Shown here in pieces: positions 15,327 through 24,953 of a DNA stretch of 64,000 nt (positions are counted from its first letter, which is position 1; every line of letters begins with the position of its first letter). The notes below the pieces were generated by a model that saw only the letters and a program-made list of their open reading frames with translations, had not been told where the DNA came from and made no database searches. This stretch comes from Tenacibaculum sp. 190524A05c (GTDB taxonomy: Bacteria; Bacteroidota; Bacteroidia; Flavobacteriales; Flavobacteriaceae). The DNA is taken from assembly GCF_964036595.1 (NCBI RefSeq), contig NZ_OZ038523.1, forward strand, positions 3,292,501 through 3,356,500, in the 5' to 3' direction. The position numbers and the translations under genes were made by a program.

Positions 15327-17072
15327 CTATTTTATTTGAATTACGTAAGGCATTCTTGCTTGAATCCCTTCCATGTTTTTAAATTCATTAATTTGACGGA
15401 ATAATTCATAGTTTTCACTACCAATAGCCTCTTTAATGATTTCTTCTTTATTAACTTTTCCGAAAGGAGAGATGTTGAACATTTCTTTAATATTCTTTTT
15501 ATAACTAGGATAGTTTCTAATTCTATAGCTTTTGATATCAGCTAATTGAACTGCTGCATTAATCGCATCTTCTAATCCACCCAATTCGTCAACTAATCCG
15601 TTTTCTAAAGCTTCTTTACCAGTCCAAACTCTACCTTGTGCAATAGCATCAACTTTTTCAAAAGTCATTTTTCTTCCTGTAGCGACTCTATTTACGAAAG
15701 TAGTGTAGATTTGCTCAACACCTTCTTTGGTAACATCATAAAACTTTTGATCCATTGGCTCAAATAAGCTGTAAGAAGCACTTTTATTCGTTGAAACTTG
15801 CTCCGCATTAATTCCCATTTTCTGAGATAATTCGTAAGCATTAGGAAGTGCACCAAAAACTCCAATTGATCCGGTAATGGTAGTTGGTTCTGCAACAATT
15901 ACATCTGCATTACAAGCAATATAATAACCACCAGAAGCTGCCAAGTTACCCATAGATACAACTAAAGGTTTTTCTTTTTTAGCTAATTCTAGTTCTCTCC
16001 AAATTAATTCAGAAGCTAAAGCACTTCCACCAGGAGAATTTACTCGTAAAACAATTGCTTTTACTTTTTTATCTTTTACGGCCTTTTTAATTGCTCTATT
16101 TATCATTCCTTGACCAATCACATCTTCATTACCTTCTCCATACATGATTTGCCCTTGAGCATAAATTACAGCAATCTTATCTTTTGCAGTTGAAGAAATT
16201 CTTCCTTTTCCAGATTTAATATAATCCATTAAATCAATTGTATTAGACTTTGTGTCTACTGCGTTATTAAGCTTTTCTGTGTATTCATCTTTATAGATGA
16301 TTCCGTCAATAAGTTTGTTTTTAAGTGCTAATTCAGCATTTCTTCCTTCAGAATTATCTGCAATTAAGTTTAATTGCTCAACAGAAATATTTCGTGTTTT
16401 ACTAATGTTACTAGTAAATTCTGACCATATAGAAGTTAAGAATGAAGTTATTTGTTCTCTGTTGGCATCACTCATTTTATTTTCTAAGTAAGGTTCTACA
16501 GCACTTTTGTATTTACCATGACGAACAACTTCCATTTTCACACCATATTTATCCTCAAAATCTTTGTAGTATAATATTTCAGAAGATAATCCTGAAAAAT
16601 CTATTTGTCCAACTGGATTTAAGAACAAACTATCTGCAACAGAACTTAAATAATAGTTCTTCTGAGAGTAAACATCATTGTAAGCATAAATGAATTTCCC
16701 AGATTCTTTAAACTCTTCTAATTTTTTTCTAATCGCTTGAGTTTGTGCCATACCAGCACCAATAGCATTAGTTTTTATGCTAATTCCTTTAATGTTATCA
16801 TCTAACTGAGCATTTTCAATAGCGTTTAAAACTTTATCTAATGATAATTTTTCGCTGTCAAGTTCTAAAGCCTGAGCAAGTGGACTCGTATCTTTTGGTG
16901 CATAATCTTTAATTTGTTTTGCTAAATCTAATTCTAAAACAGAGTTAGGTTTAACTACAATTTCATCGCCACCTCCTGCAATGGCAGCAATAAGTAGGAA
17001 TAAACAGAATAATAAAAAAAGACTAATAAAAAAACCTAAGATTGAGGCTAATAGATTGCGTAAAAACTTCAT
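15327..17072 (-). CDS. sppA: Signal peptide peptidase SppA, 67K type (protease IV)
   Basis: The inner-membrane serine protease degrades cleaved signal peptides. The 581-residue protein has an N-terminal TM anchor (about 5-33) and two tandem S49 domains. The catalytic lysine is Lys189 (GKYKSAVEPY) in the first domain and the nucleophile is Ser380 (AASGGYYIA) in the second, the arrangement of the E. coli enzyme. NSPGGSALASE is the family signature. A TATATTTG box lies 24 bp upstream of the start. Confidence 0.95.
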   Translation of the reverse strand: MKFLRNLLASILGFFISLFLLFCLFLLIAAIAGGGDEIVVKPNSVLELDLAKQIKDYAPKDTSPLAQALELDSEKLSLDKVLNAIENAQLDDNIKGISIKTNAIGAGMAQTQAIRKKLEEFKESGKFIYAYNDVYSQKNYYLSSVADSLFLNPVGQIDFSGLSSEILYYKDFEDKYGVKMEVVRHGKYKSAVEPYLENKMSDANREQITSFLTSIWSEFTSNISKTRNISVEQLNLIADNSEGRNAELALKNKLIDGIIYKDEYTEKLNNAVDTKSNTIDLMDYIKSGKGRISSTAKDKIAVIYAQGQIMYGEGNEDVIGQGMINRAIKKAVKDKKVKAIVLRVNSPGGSALASELIWRELELAKKEKPLVVSMGNLAASGGYYIACNADVIVAEPTTITGSIGVFGALPNAYELSQKMGINAEQVSTNKSASYSLFEPMDQKFYDVTKEGVEQIYTTFVNRVATGRKMTFEKVDAIAQGRVWTGKEALENGLVDELGGLEDAINAAVQLADIKSYRIRNYPSYKKNIKEMFNISPFGKVNKEEIIKEAIGSENYELFRQINEFKNMEGIQARMPYVIQIK

Positions 17073-17095
17073 TTTTTGTGATTAAAATTCGGGGG

Positions 17096-17103
17096 CAAAT
17101 ATA
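17096..17103 (-). promoter_or_regulatory. Probable sppA promoter, -7 box
   Basis: On the minus strand TATATTTG (TAnnTTTG) lies 24 bp before the sppA ATG and between sppA and the upstream lipoprotein gene. Confidence 0.5.
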
Positions 17104-17119
17104 CATTTTTAAGACGAGT

Positions 17120-17527
17120 TTACCATTGCAAGCGCATGCGGTACTTTCGTTGTGCGAATTCAAAGTAGTTGAATAGCTTATAGTTTACATCATATCCATA
17201 ATCAACATGAGGATCGTATAATATCAAATTTTCGTAAATGTTCGGATTAAACCTTGACGGATCTCCAACTCTAGAATTCCAAATAGATACATAAAATCGA
17301 TTCTTATTTTCTAGAAATATTTGAGAATGATATCCAGGAGGTCGCGCAACAGTTACTAAATAATTATTAAACCCTGGGTCAATTATCGTAATCTCATATT
17401 CTAAGCTATCATTTTTTATTACAACAGGTTCTTCTTTTGAATTGTTCTGTTGAGTTTTTGAAACTGAACTACAAGAAGCAATAGCAAAAATTAATATGAA
17501 GATGATATGTTGAATTTTGACATTCAT
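17120..17527 (-). CDS. Conserved lipoprotein, DUF6146-like
   Basis: The 135-residue protein has a lipoprotein signal with lipobox IASC (cysteine 19). The body LEYEITIIDPGFNNYLVT...RFYVSIWNSRV...YDPHVDYGYDVNYKLFNYFEF resembles, from memory, the flavobacterial family DUF6146, which lacks a known role. It is probably attached to a membrane facing the periplasm. It has its own weak context, 47 bp upstream of sppA on the same strand. Confidence 0.65.
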   Translation of the reverse strand: MNVKIQHIIFILIFAIASCSSVSKTQQNNSKEEPVVIKNDSLEYEITIIDPGFNNYLVTVARPPGYHSQIFLENKNRFYVSIWNSRVGDPSRFNPNIYENLILYDPHVDYGYDVNYKLFNYFEFAQRKYRMRLQW

Positions 17528-17551
17528 TACTTATAGAATTGCCTTATAAAG

Positions 17552-17595
17552 ATAAAAAAAAGATACATCATAACAATGTATCTCTTTACTTATAA
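17552..17595 (-). terminator. Terminator of dsbD
   Basis: On the minus strand the 8-bp stem AGATACAT / ATGTATCT (17583-17576 with 17568-17561) is followed by eight T. An outer arm TTATAAGG/CCTTATAA (up to about 17595 and down to 17542) extends it. It is about 29 bp past the dsbD stop. Confidence 0.75.
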
Positions 17596-17611
17596 GGGTG
17601 TTAATGTTTTG

Positions 17612-19672
17612 TTATTTTAACAAATCAGATTGATTAAAAAGGTTGTTTAAGGTGTTTTTTGATTTCTCTTTACCATCTAATAACCAATTTAAATATTCAT
17701 CTTCATCTGGAGTATATCCTACAGGATTGTTTAAAATTTGTTTTCCGTCGGAACTTAATAAAACATAATACGGCTGTGTATTTGTTTTAAAGAAAATTGT
17801 TTGGAAATGCGACCATTTATGACCGTAATTACTAAGCTTTCTTGTTCCACCATTTATTCGGTTCACAATAATTTGCTCTTCTTTTGGAAGTTCTTTCTTA
17901 TCATCTACATAAAGAGAAATTAATACATAATCATTACGAAGAACATTATCTACTTTTTGAATAGGCCAAACATGTTCTTCCATTTTACGACAGTTTACAC
18001 ACGCATATCCTGTAAAATCTAACATAATTGGTTTATTCTCTTTTTTAGCGTAGGCTAAACCTTCTTTTAAATCTTTAAAACAAGTCAAATTATTAGGACA
18101 GCTGTTAGGATGTAAAATACTATATCCTACAGGTGGTGCTAATCCACTTAAAAGAGATAAAGGTGTAAAGGTTTTAGTTTCTTCATTATATCTAAAACCA
18201 GTTGCTAAATATATAGCAAAGGCTAATGAAATAACTCCTAATCCAATTCTTGGTATTCCAATTTTTTGCATTGGTGAGTCATGTGGGAATTTAATTTTTC
18301 CGAATAAATAGAATGCTAAACCAGCGAAAATGATAATCCAAAGAATCAAGAAAGGTTCAATTTTTAATAAGTTCCAGTGTGCAACTAAATCTGCATTTGA
18401 TAAAAACTTAAAGGCTAATGCTAGTTCAAGAAATCCTAAAACTACTTTTACTGTTGTCATCCAACCTCCTGATTTTGGTAAAGACTTTAACATGTTAGGG
18501 AACATAGCAAAAAGTGTAAAAGGTAAACCTAATGCTACACCAAATCCTGCCATACCTGAAGTTAATTGCCAAGCTCCACCATCAGAAGATAAAGATCCTG
18601 CTAATAAAGAGCCTAATATTGGACCTGTACAAGAAAATGATACAATGGCTAGTGTAAGTGCCATAAAGAATACACCTATAATTCCTCCAGAACTTTCTCC
18701 TTCTGTTGTTTTGTTTGTCCAACTGCTTGGTAATGTTAATTCGTAAAACCCAAAAAACGATCCTGCGAAGAACACAAAGACAACAAAGAAGATTACGTTT
18801 AACCAAATATTGGTAGAAATTTCATTTAGTATATCAGGATTAATAGAATCTAATAAGTGAAATGGAATACTCAATAAAAGATAAACCGCAAGAATAAAGA
18901 ATCCATACAGCACTGCTTTAGAAATTCCAGCACCTTTTGAGCTATCTTTTTTTGTGAAGAAACTCACTGTTAAAGGAATCATAGGGAAAACACATGGTGT
19001 TAACAATGCTAATAATCCTCCTAAGAAACCTAAACCAAAAATACTTAACAAAGATGACGATTCATTTTTCTTTTTAACATTCGAGTTCGAAGTTTCTCCG
19101 TCAATTGAATTTAAATCCTCTTCTGGTTGTTTTATATCATTGTTTGAAATACCATATAGTAAGGCAGAAGCTTCCTCATCGCTCATTTCTGCTTTATCAC
19201 TGTTTTGTTTTTTAGATGCAGTAGAAGATCCAGTACTGAAGAATAAATCTTCAGTTTTTGGTGGCAAACAACGCGTGTCATCACAAACCATAAATTGAAC
19301 TTGAGCATCAATTTTTACATCTTTTTGAAGAAGTTTTATTTTTTGTTTAAAGGTTGCTTTAAAAGAAAAGTACTTAATCTTCATTTTGAAGATTTTGTCA
19401 TCTTCAGTTATTCCTTCATCTTCTGAAGTTTTTCCAATTAGTTCATAACCCTCATTTGGTTGAAAAGTGAAAACTGTTGGTCTTGGACCACCACTTGGTA
19501 TTTCTTGACCATATAAATGCCAACCACTATCAATTGTTGCAGTTGCCACTAAGTAAGATTCGTCTTCAGATATTTTTTCAATACTAGTTTTCCAACTTAC
19601 TGGTTCAAAAACCTGAGCATAACCAAGAAAAGTAGACAATAAGGTGATATATAGTGAGAAGATTTTCTTCAT
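17612..19672 (-). CDS. dsbD: Thiol:disulfide interchange protein DsbD
   Basis: The inner-membrane protein carries electrons from cytosolic thioredoxin to the periplasm, where they keep thiols reduced and support cytochrome c maturation. There is a signal peptide (1-19) and an N-terminal periplasmic domain with a Cys pair (MVCDDTRC, about 128-133). A membrane domain of eight helices has redox cysteines in TPCVFPM and SFSCTGP. The C-terminal thioredoxin domain has C558-V-N-C561 (GYACVNCRKM). Length of 686 residues is complete. Its electron donor may be the trxA product at 13061. Confidence 0.95.
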   Translation of the reverse strand: MKKIFSLYITLLSTFLGYAQVFEPVSWKTSIEKISEDESYLVATATIDSGWHLYGQEIPSGGPRPTVFTFQPNEGYELIGKTSEDEGITEDDKIFKMKIKYFSFKATFKQKIKLLQKDVKIDAQVQFMVCDDTRCLPPKTEDLFFSTGSSTASKKQNSDKAEMSDEEASALLYGISNNDIKQPEEDLNSIDGETSNSNVKKKNESSSLLSIFGLGFLGGLLALLTPCVFPMIPLTVSFFTKKDSSKGAGISKAVLYGFFILAVYLLLSIPFHLLDSINPDILNEISTNIWLNVIFFVVFVFFAGSFFGFYELTLPSSWTNKTTEGESSGGIIGVFFMALTLAIVSFSCTGPILGSLLAGSLSSDGGAWQLTSGMAGFGVALGLPFTLFAMFPNMLKSLPKSGGWMTTVKVVLGFLELALAFKFLSNADLVAHWNLLKIEPFLILWIIIFAGLAFYLFGKIKFPHDSPMQKIGIPRIGLGVISLAFAIYLATGFRYNEETKTFTPLSLLSGLAPPVGYSILHPNSCPNNLTCFKDLKEGLAYAKKENKPIMLDFTGYACVNCRKMEEHVWPIQKVDNVLRNDYVLISLYVDDKKELPKEEQIIVNRINGGTRKLSNYGHKWSHFQTIFFKTNTQPYYVLLSSDGKQILNNPVGYTPDEDEYLNWLLDGKEKSKNTLNNLFNQSDLLK

Positions 19673-19767
19673 AAGAGATTATTTTAATGCTATAAGACGT
19701 AAATGTAATCTTTTTCATACAAATAATTAAAAGCGGATTTTATTAAATTTAGCTCAAAATTTTAGGA

Positions 19768-20331
19768 ATGAAAAAACGCTGTCATTGGGTCACAAACGAT
19801 CCATTATATATTGCTTATCATGATGAAGAATGGGGAGTTCCTGTTTATGATGATGCTACGTTGTTTGAATTTTTAGTTTTGGAAACTTTCCAGGCTGGAT
19901 TAAGCTGGATAACCATTTTAAAGAAAAGAGAAAACTTTAGAGAAGCATTTGATCAGTTTGATTATAAGAAAATCGTGAATTATGATGATGCTAAATTTCA
20001 AGAACTAATCAATAATGCAGGAATCATTCGAAACAAGTTAAAGGTTAAAGCAACAATTTCTAACGCAGATGCATTTATAAAAGTTCAAGAAGAATTTGGT
20101 TCTTTTTCTAAATACATTTGGGCTTTTACAGATGGTAAACCTATAAAAAATGCATTTGAAAATAGGGAAGATGTTCCCGCAACAACTCCATTGTCTGATA
20201 AAATTTCGAAAGATCTAAAGAAAAGAGGGTTTAAGTTTGTAGGATCAACAGTTATTTATGCTTTTATGCAGGCAACAGGAATTGTTAATGATCACACTAC
20301 AGATTGCTTTAGATATAATGAGTGTAATTAA
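19768..20331 (+). CDS. tag: DNA-3-methyladenine glycosylase I
   Basis: This enzyme removes 3-methyladenine from alkylated DNA and starts base-excision repair. The 187-residue protein shows the family start CHWVTNDPLYIAYHDEEWGVP and the aromatic base pocket in ETFQAGLSWITILKKRENFR. Its zinc site uses Cys5, His and the C-terminal HTTDCFRY. It is complete and is followed by a strong terminator. Confidence 0.96.
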   Translation: MKKRCHWVTNDPLYIAYHDEEWGVPVYDDATLFEFLVLETFQAGLSWITILKKRENFREAFDQFDYKKIVNYDDAKFQELINNAGIIRNKLKVKATISNADAFIKVQEEFGSFSKYIWAFTDGKPIKNAFENREDVPATTPLSDKISKDLKKRGFKFVGSTVIYAFMQATGIVNDHTTDCFRYNECN

Positions 20332-20342
20332 GTAAAATAAAG

Positions 20343-20367
20343 AAAACCGGGAATTCCCCGGTTTTTT
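20343..20367 (+). terminator. Bidirectional terminator after tag
   Basis: AAAACCGGG and CCCGGTTTT form a GC-rich stem, with T and A runs on either side. It lies between the convergent tag gene and the lipoprotein gene ending at 20371. Confidence 0.85.
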
Positions 20368-20370
20368 GTT

Positions 20371-21294
20371 TTAGTTTTTGTTGTAAGTCCATTTTGTGGA
20401 ATCTTGTCCTGAACCAACACTTCCTGAAAAGTTCGTGACATTATTACCATTGTCTCGGACGACAATGTTAAAAGAAGTTGTTCCTCCAGAGTAATTATTT
20501 ACCCAAACCGTGTACGTCCCAGATGGACCTCCATTAGGCCATGTAATATTTTCCGAGTTTCCTCCGCTACAACTTCCAGTACAATCAACATCTAAACTTC
20601 CTCCACTAGAAGAGGTTGTATTTGTAAAGCTAATTGTGGTACCTGTAGGGTCGGTTACATATAAATCAAGGTCCGAATTTCCATTCCAAGTTAAGTTGAA
20701 TCTTGGACTTCCATCTTGACCAGAAAGACCACAATCAGAAGGATCAACTAAACCTTGACAAGAAGGTTCATCACAATTTCCGCACATCATCGCTACATCT
20801 CTAATGTTCGCTCTAGATATTTGACCTCCAGATGTACTAGCGAATTCATAACACTTTATATCATGACAAATTTTAGATAAATCATTACAAATTGTAGCAA
20901 GCATAGCAAAGTCAAAACTTCCTGTACCACTTGTACTTCCTTGAGTATTTATCGGAACAAAATAAATTGGTCCGGAAGTTCCGAAACGCATTCCAACGGC
21001 ATTTACATTTCCGTTAGGAGCATTAAATGAGATATTATTTGTCATAGACTGTCCACCTGCAATTGGAATAGTGGCGTTATTATTACTTGTGATAGTAATA
21101 GAATCATCAATCTCTACTTGATTAGGATCTACAGTAAAAGTTCCAGGAGGTAATTGTAGAGCACTGTTCATTAAATTGGCTACTTCGGTAGGGTCAGAAA
21201 TTCCATCTCCTACAGGATCGCTATCACTTCCTCCACAACTTATGATGCAAAGTGAAACAAACAGAGTTAAACTAAGGCTAATTACTTTTTTCAT
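20371..21294 (-). CDS. Cysteine-rich lipoprotein with C-terminal YfaP/DUF2135-like domain
   Basis: The 307-residue protein has lipobox IISC (cysteine 20) followed by GGSDSD, a common surface-export context in Bacteroidota. The middle (about 140-195) has a cluster of cysteines (ICNDLSKICHDIKCYEF, MMCGNCDEPSCQG, DCG), likely disulfides. The C-terminal part, NLTWNGNSDLDLYVTDPTG ... SGTYTVWVNNYSGG, matches domains of the DUF2135/YfaP kind. It precedes a small beta-barrel gene by 19 bp on the other side (21314), and the two are probably one operon. Function unknown. Confidence 0.7.
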   Translation of the reverse strand: MKKVISLSLTLFVSLCIISCGGSDSDPVGDGISDPTEVANLMNSALQLPPGTFTVDPNQVEIDDSITITSNNNATIPIAGGQSMTNNISFNAPNGNVNAVGMRFGTSGPIYFVPINTQGSTSGTGSFDFAMLATICNDLSKICHDIKCYEFASTSGGQISRANIRDVAMMCGNCDEPSCQGLVDPSDCGLSGQDGSPRFNLTWNGNSDLDLYVTDPTGTTISFTNTTSSSGGSLDVDCTGSCSGGNSENITWPNGGPSGTYTVWVNNYSGGTTSFNIVVRDNGNNVTNFSGSVGSGQDSTKWTYNKN

Positions 21295-21313
21295 AATTAC
21301 AGTATTTGGTGAA

Positions 21314-21817
21314 TTAAATTTGGAATCTAATCGAAGCTCCTGCAGAAATTTCAGAGCCTTCTAAGAATTGTTTAGTAACGTCTACTCCAATAACAATACT
21401 ATCAGAAATGAAGTAAGAAAGCGTTCCTCCTGCTGCAAAATAAAATTCAGCATTTGTATCAGCATCTGATTGAACAGTTAAATATCCTACTCCTGCGGTT
21501 GGTGCAATATCTAAACCATCAGCAACTGAAATATCATATTTAATTAAAACATCAAAGGTTAAGGCGTAATCAATTACATCTTTAATAATTTCTGCTGGAG
21601 CTAGGTACGTAAGTTGAGCGATATAACCAAATCCTTCAGAAGTGCCTCCAAAGTCATTATTAGCAACAAGCCCTATTCCATAATCGTATCCCTTACTGAT
21701 TGTGGAAAATTGATAAGATAAACCTAAGCTACTTTCAACTGGTGTTGAGTTTTGTCCTGATAAACAATTTGTAGAGCATATGAATACAAAAATTGCGAGT
21801 AAAAATTTATTTTTCAT
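21314..21817 (-). CDS. Porin-like outer-membrane beta-barrel protein
   Basis: The 167-residue protein has a signal peptide ending near NCLSGQ. After it come Gly- and aromatic-rich strands (SLGLSYQFSTI, YDYGIGLVAN, FGYIAQLTYL, DIAPTAGVGYL). The final strand ISAGASIRFQI ends in a residue pattern suited to barrel assembly. It resembles the small 'outer membrane protein beta-barrel' families of flavobacteria. It is the first gene of a pair with the cysteine-rich lipoprotein downstream, with a 19-bp gap. Confidence 0.7.
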   Translation of the reverse strand: MKNKFLLAIFVFICSTNCLSGQNSTPVESSLGLSYQFSTISKGYDYGIGLVANNDFGGTSEGFGYIAQLTYLAPAEIIKDVIDYALTFDVLIKYDISVADGLDIAPTAGVGYLTVQSDADTNAEFYFAAGGTLSYFISDSIVIGVDVTKQFLEGSEISAGASIRFQI

Positions 21818-21934
21818 TTGTTTGGTGTTTTTATTCAGGTCAAAATTAGAGTTGGAGATGTTTTTGGCTTTCGCTACAAATAAGTAATTTAGTACCTACT
21901 AGTTGTTTAAAAAGAATCTAGAATCTTAAAGCGT

Positions 21935-22852
21935 ATGGCTAAAAAAACGAAAGATCCAGGTTTTGGATATAAATCTGCTGAAAACGTAAAAGGTATAATC
22001 AATAAAGATGGAACAACAAATATTGTTCATGTGAATAGACCTTTGAAAATAGATGATTTGTATACCTTTTTCATTGGGTTAAGTTGGTGGAAGTTTTTCT
22101 TGTTTGTAGTCTTCGGATATACTTTGTTGAATATTCTTTTCGGGATTGTATATGTGCTTATTGGAATCGAACAAATAACTCCTTCTAAAGGAAATTTATT
22201 AAGAGATTTCTTGAATGGTTTTTTCTTTAGTGCTCAAACTTTAACAACAGTTGGGTATGGAGGTATTGCTCCAAAAGGACTAACAGCAAATATTATTGCA
22301 GCCTTTGAAGCATTAATTGGTTTGATGAGTTTTTCATTTATCACAGGTTTGTTATATGGAAGGTTCTCGAAGCCTAAAGCTGCGATTCGATTTAGTAGTA
22401 ACTTAATTTTAAGAGATTTTAATGAGCACAGAGCGTTAATGTTTCGATTAATGAATAGTAGAAAAACGTTAATGATAGAGCCCGAAGTATCTGTAACGCT
22501 TTCAATGAATGAGGAAGATGAAACAGGGCAATACAAAAGAAGTTTTTATGTGTTGAATCTTGAGCGAAAGAAGATAACCTATTTGCCAACTATTTGGACA
22601 ATAGTACATCCTATTGATGATAAAAGTCCTTTGTATAATCTTTCTAATGAGGAAATTGAAAAACTAAATGCTGGACTCTATATTTTAGTCCAATATCATG
22701 AAGAATCTTTTGGTCAAAAAGTATATCAAACATCATCTTATAAATTCACTCAAGTTGTATCAAATGTGAAGTATACGCAATCTTCAAGCATAGATGAAGA
22801 AGGTTACACTGTTCTTGATCATGACAAACTTAGTGAAGTGGAGCCTATGTAA
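21935..22852 (+). CDS. Inward-rectifier type potassium channel (KirBac)
   Basis: The 305-residue protein has an N-terminal cytoplasmic slide helix and TM1 (about 52-77). A pore helix with selectivity filter TVGYG (105-109) and TM2 (about 118-140) follow, then a large C-terminal cytoplasmic beta domain (about 150-290) typical of Kir channels. It passes K+ across the inner membrane, with gating by the C-terminal domain. It stops one base before the convergent small membrane gene. Family assignment is firm; its physiological role is not known. Confidence 0.93.
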   Translation: MAKKTKDPGFGYKSAENVKGIINKDGTTNIVHVNRPLKIDDLYTFFIGLSWWKFFLFVVFGYTLLNILFGIVYVLIGIEQITPSKGNLLRDFLNGFFFSAQTLTTVGYGGIAPKGLTANIIAAFEALIGLMSFSFITGLLYGRFSKPKAAIRFSSNLILRDFNEHRALMFRLMNSRKTLMIEPEVSVTLSMNEEDETGQYKRSFYVLNLERKKITYLPTIWTIVHPIDDKSPLYNLSNEEIEKLNAGLYILVQYHEESFGQKVYQTSSYKFTQVVSNVKYTQSSSIDEEGYTVLDHDKLSEVEPM

Positions 22853-23041
22853 TTAGTTAATTAAGAGCTTCGATAAAAACAATAAACCAATAGTTACAGC
22901 CAATCCAATTGCAACGTATAAAGCAGCATTTTGATAATGTTTTTTATTGTTTTTAGCATCTTTCTTGTAGCTGATTACCATTAATATAACGAAGGCAACA
23001 ACAAATAAACTAGCAAAGATAATTCTACCAGTTGTAAACAT
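22853..23041 (-). CDS. Small two-TM membrane protein, conserved in flavobacteria
   Basis: I prefer the ATG at 23041 (MFTTGRIIFASLF) over 23065, since related flavobacterial proteins begin near that motif. The 62 residues form two transmembrane helices (about 5-23 and 42-60), with a basic loop YKKDAKNNKKHYQN between them. No function is known. It is convergent and directly abuts the Kir channel gene. Confidence 0.6.
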   Translation of the reverse strand: MFTTGRIIFASLFVVAFVILMVISYKKDAKNNKKHYQNAALYVAIGLAVTIGLLFLSKLLIN

Positions 23042-23131
23042 TTTTAAGGCTATAAGTAAAGACATAAATTACTTGATTTAATGTGAGAATGTTACTGTAA
23101 ACTTTGTACTTTTAGCAAAAGTACTAATTAA

Positions 23132-23854
23132 ATGAATAAAGCAATTGTTTTTGGTGCAACTTCTGGTATAGGAAAACAACTTACCGAAATATTGATTCAA
23201 AATAATTATAAAGTTGCTATTACTGGAAGACGTTTAGAAAAGCTGAAAAAGCTAGAAGAAAAATATCCAGATCATATTTTAATTAAGCAAAATGATATTC
23301 AACAAATAAAAGAAGTAGAAAAAGCTTTTAATGAAATCGTTGAAGAGTTCGGTCATATTGATTTAATAATACAATCTTCTGGAATTGGTTTTGTGAATTT
23401 AGATTTAGAGTGGGAAAAAGAGAATCAAACCATTTTAACCAATGTTCATGGGGTAACCAAATTATATGATTTGGCGTTTAACTTATTTGAAAAACAAGAA
23501 TTTGGTCATTTAGTAGGCATAACTTCAATAGCTTCATTACGAGGTAATAGAGGAGCTCCAGCATATTTTGCTTCAAAGGCATATCAGAAAGCGTATTTAG
23601 AAAGTTTATATATCAAAACAAAATCGATTATAACGAATAAGGTTTTTATTACGGATATCCGACCAGGATTTGTGGATACGGCTATGGCACTAGGAGATGG
23701 AATATTTTGGATGGTTCCACTTGAAAAAGCAGCGAAACAAATTTTTAAAGCAATTAAAAGAAAAAAGAGAGTTGCTTACATATCCAAACGTTGGTCAATT
23801 ATTGCATTTGTGTTAAAAATAGTACCAACTTGGTTATTAAAAAAAGCCACATAG
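23132..23854 (+). CDS. Short-chain dehydrogenase/reductase
   Basis: The 240-residue protein has the Rossmann motif GATSGIG (8-14), the NNAG-equivalent IQSSGIG, a catalytic Ser in ITSIASL and the YxxxK pair in YFASKAYQKAY. The RR of TGRRLEK suggests NADP(H) preference. The substrate cannot be told from sequence. It is 2 bp upstream of a HAD hydrolase gene and then an NTP pyrophosphohydrolase gene, probably one transcript. Confidence 0.9.
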   Translation: MNKAIVFGATSGIGKQLTEILIQNNYKVAITGRRLEKLKKLEEKYPDHILIKQNDIQQIKEVEKAFNEIVEEFGHIDLIIQSSGIGFVNLDLEWEKENQTILTNVHGVTKLYDLAFNLFEKQEFGHLVGITSIASLRGNRGAPAYFASKAYQKAYLESLYIKTKSIITNKVFITDIRPGFVDTAMALGDGIFWMVPLEKAAKQIFKAIKRKKRVAYISKRWSIIAFVLKIVPTWLLKKAT

Positions 23855-23856
23855 TT

Positions 23857-24537
23857 ATGAAAAAGAATAAGCTAATAGTTTTAGATATAGATGATACGCT
23901 AACAAGTAGTGAGGATAAACACACAGATTCATTAGTTTATGCAATGCATGAGTTCGGAATTAAGGATGTTGATACAGACTGGAAAGCTTATGCTCATACT
24001 TCCGATAGCTTTATCTTAAAAGAGAATTATGAACGTTCTTTAGGTAAAGATTTTTCATTCAATGTAATTCCTGAATTTGAGAAAATCATGACTGAGTATT
24101 TTATGAAGTTTTCAGATTCTAAAGAAGTATTAGGAGCTAAAAATGTAGTTAAGTTTATTATGGATGAAACCGATTATGGTGTTTGCTTTGCAACAGGATC
24201 TATATTAAAACCAGCTTATTTAAAACTGGAGCAGATCGGATTGGAATTTGATAAAGAGGTTCTAGAATCAGCTAATAGTTTTTTTACTCGAGAAGAAATT
24301 GTTCAAAGTGCAATTCAAAGAGCAGAAGCGTTTTATAATGTTGATTCATTTGAAGAAATAATTTCTTTTGGAGATGGGCTTTGGGACGTAACAACAGCAG
24401 AAAATTTGAATTTACATTTTGTTGGAGTAAATACGAAAAACATAGAAGATTTTAAAAAGAAGAATGTAAAACATCACATTAATCATTGGGGAGATTTTGA
24501 TTTAACCGAGATTGAAAGCATATTTAATATTAAGTAA
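23857..24537 (+). CDS. HAD-superfamily hydrolase
   Basis: I set the start at the ATG at 23857 (MKKNKLIVLDIDDTLTSSE), because the longer frame overlaps the preceding gene. The nucleophile motif is LDIDDTLT (DxD). A helical cap follows, then the CFATGS motif II region and a late acidic motif FGDGLWD. The protein of 226 residues resembles phosphoglycolate phosphatase-like HAD enzymes. Its substrate is unknown. Confidence 0.87.
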   Translation: MKKNKLIVLDIDDTLTSSEDKHTDSLVYAMHEFGIKDVDTDWKAYAHTSDSFILKENYERSLGKDFSFNVIPEFEKIMTEYFMKFSDSKEVLGAKNVVKFIMDETDYGVCFATGSILKPAYLKLEQIGLEFDKEVLESANSFFTREEIVQSAIQRAEAFYNVDSFEEIISFGDGLWDVTTAENLNLHFVGVNTKNIEDFKKKNVKHHINHWGDFDLTEIESIFNIK

Positions 24538-24552
24538 TTAACAACGTAAATA

Positions 24553-24939
24553 ATGAAAGAAAAAATACAGGCAGTAACAGAGTTTCATGAAGCATTTGGT
24601 TTAGGTTTACATAATGCTCCTAAAGTAGATATAGGAGAAGATAGAAAACTACTTCGTTTCAATTTAATGAAAGAAGAAAATGAAGAATATTTTGAAGCTG
24701 TACAAAATAATGATCTTGTTGAAACTGCTGATGCTTTAGGAGATATGTTGTATATCTTATGTGGTACTATTATAGAACACGGAATGCAATATAAAATTGA
24801 CGAGGTTTTCAATGAAATACAACGCAGTAACATGAGTAAATTAGGAGAGGATGGAAAGCCAATTTACAGAGAAGATGGAAAAGTAATGAAAGGGCCAAAC
24901 TATTTTAAGCCGAACATTAAAGAAATACTAGAAAAGTAA
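24553..24939 (+). CDS. MazG-like nucleoside triphosphate pyrophosphohydrolase
   Basis: The all-alpha NTP pyrophosphohydrolase of 128 residues has the metal-binding motifs EENEEYFEA (ExxE) and ETADALGDMLY (ExxD) of the MazG/HisE-like clan. Such enzymes remove modified or excess NTPs by cleavage to NMP and pyrophosphate. The tail after residue 95 is extended with KLGEDGKPIYREDGKVMKGP, seen in related phage and bacterial members. It lies 15 bp after the HAD gene. Confidence 0.88.
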   Translation: MKEKIQAVTEFHEAFGLGLHNAPKVDIGEDRKLLRFNLMKEENEEYFEAVQNNDLVETADALGDMLYILCGTIIEHGMQYKIDEVFNEIQRSNMSKLGEDGKPIYREDGKVMKGPNYFKPNIKEILEK

Positions 24940-24953
24940 TTTTAGATAAAAAA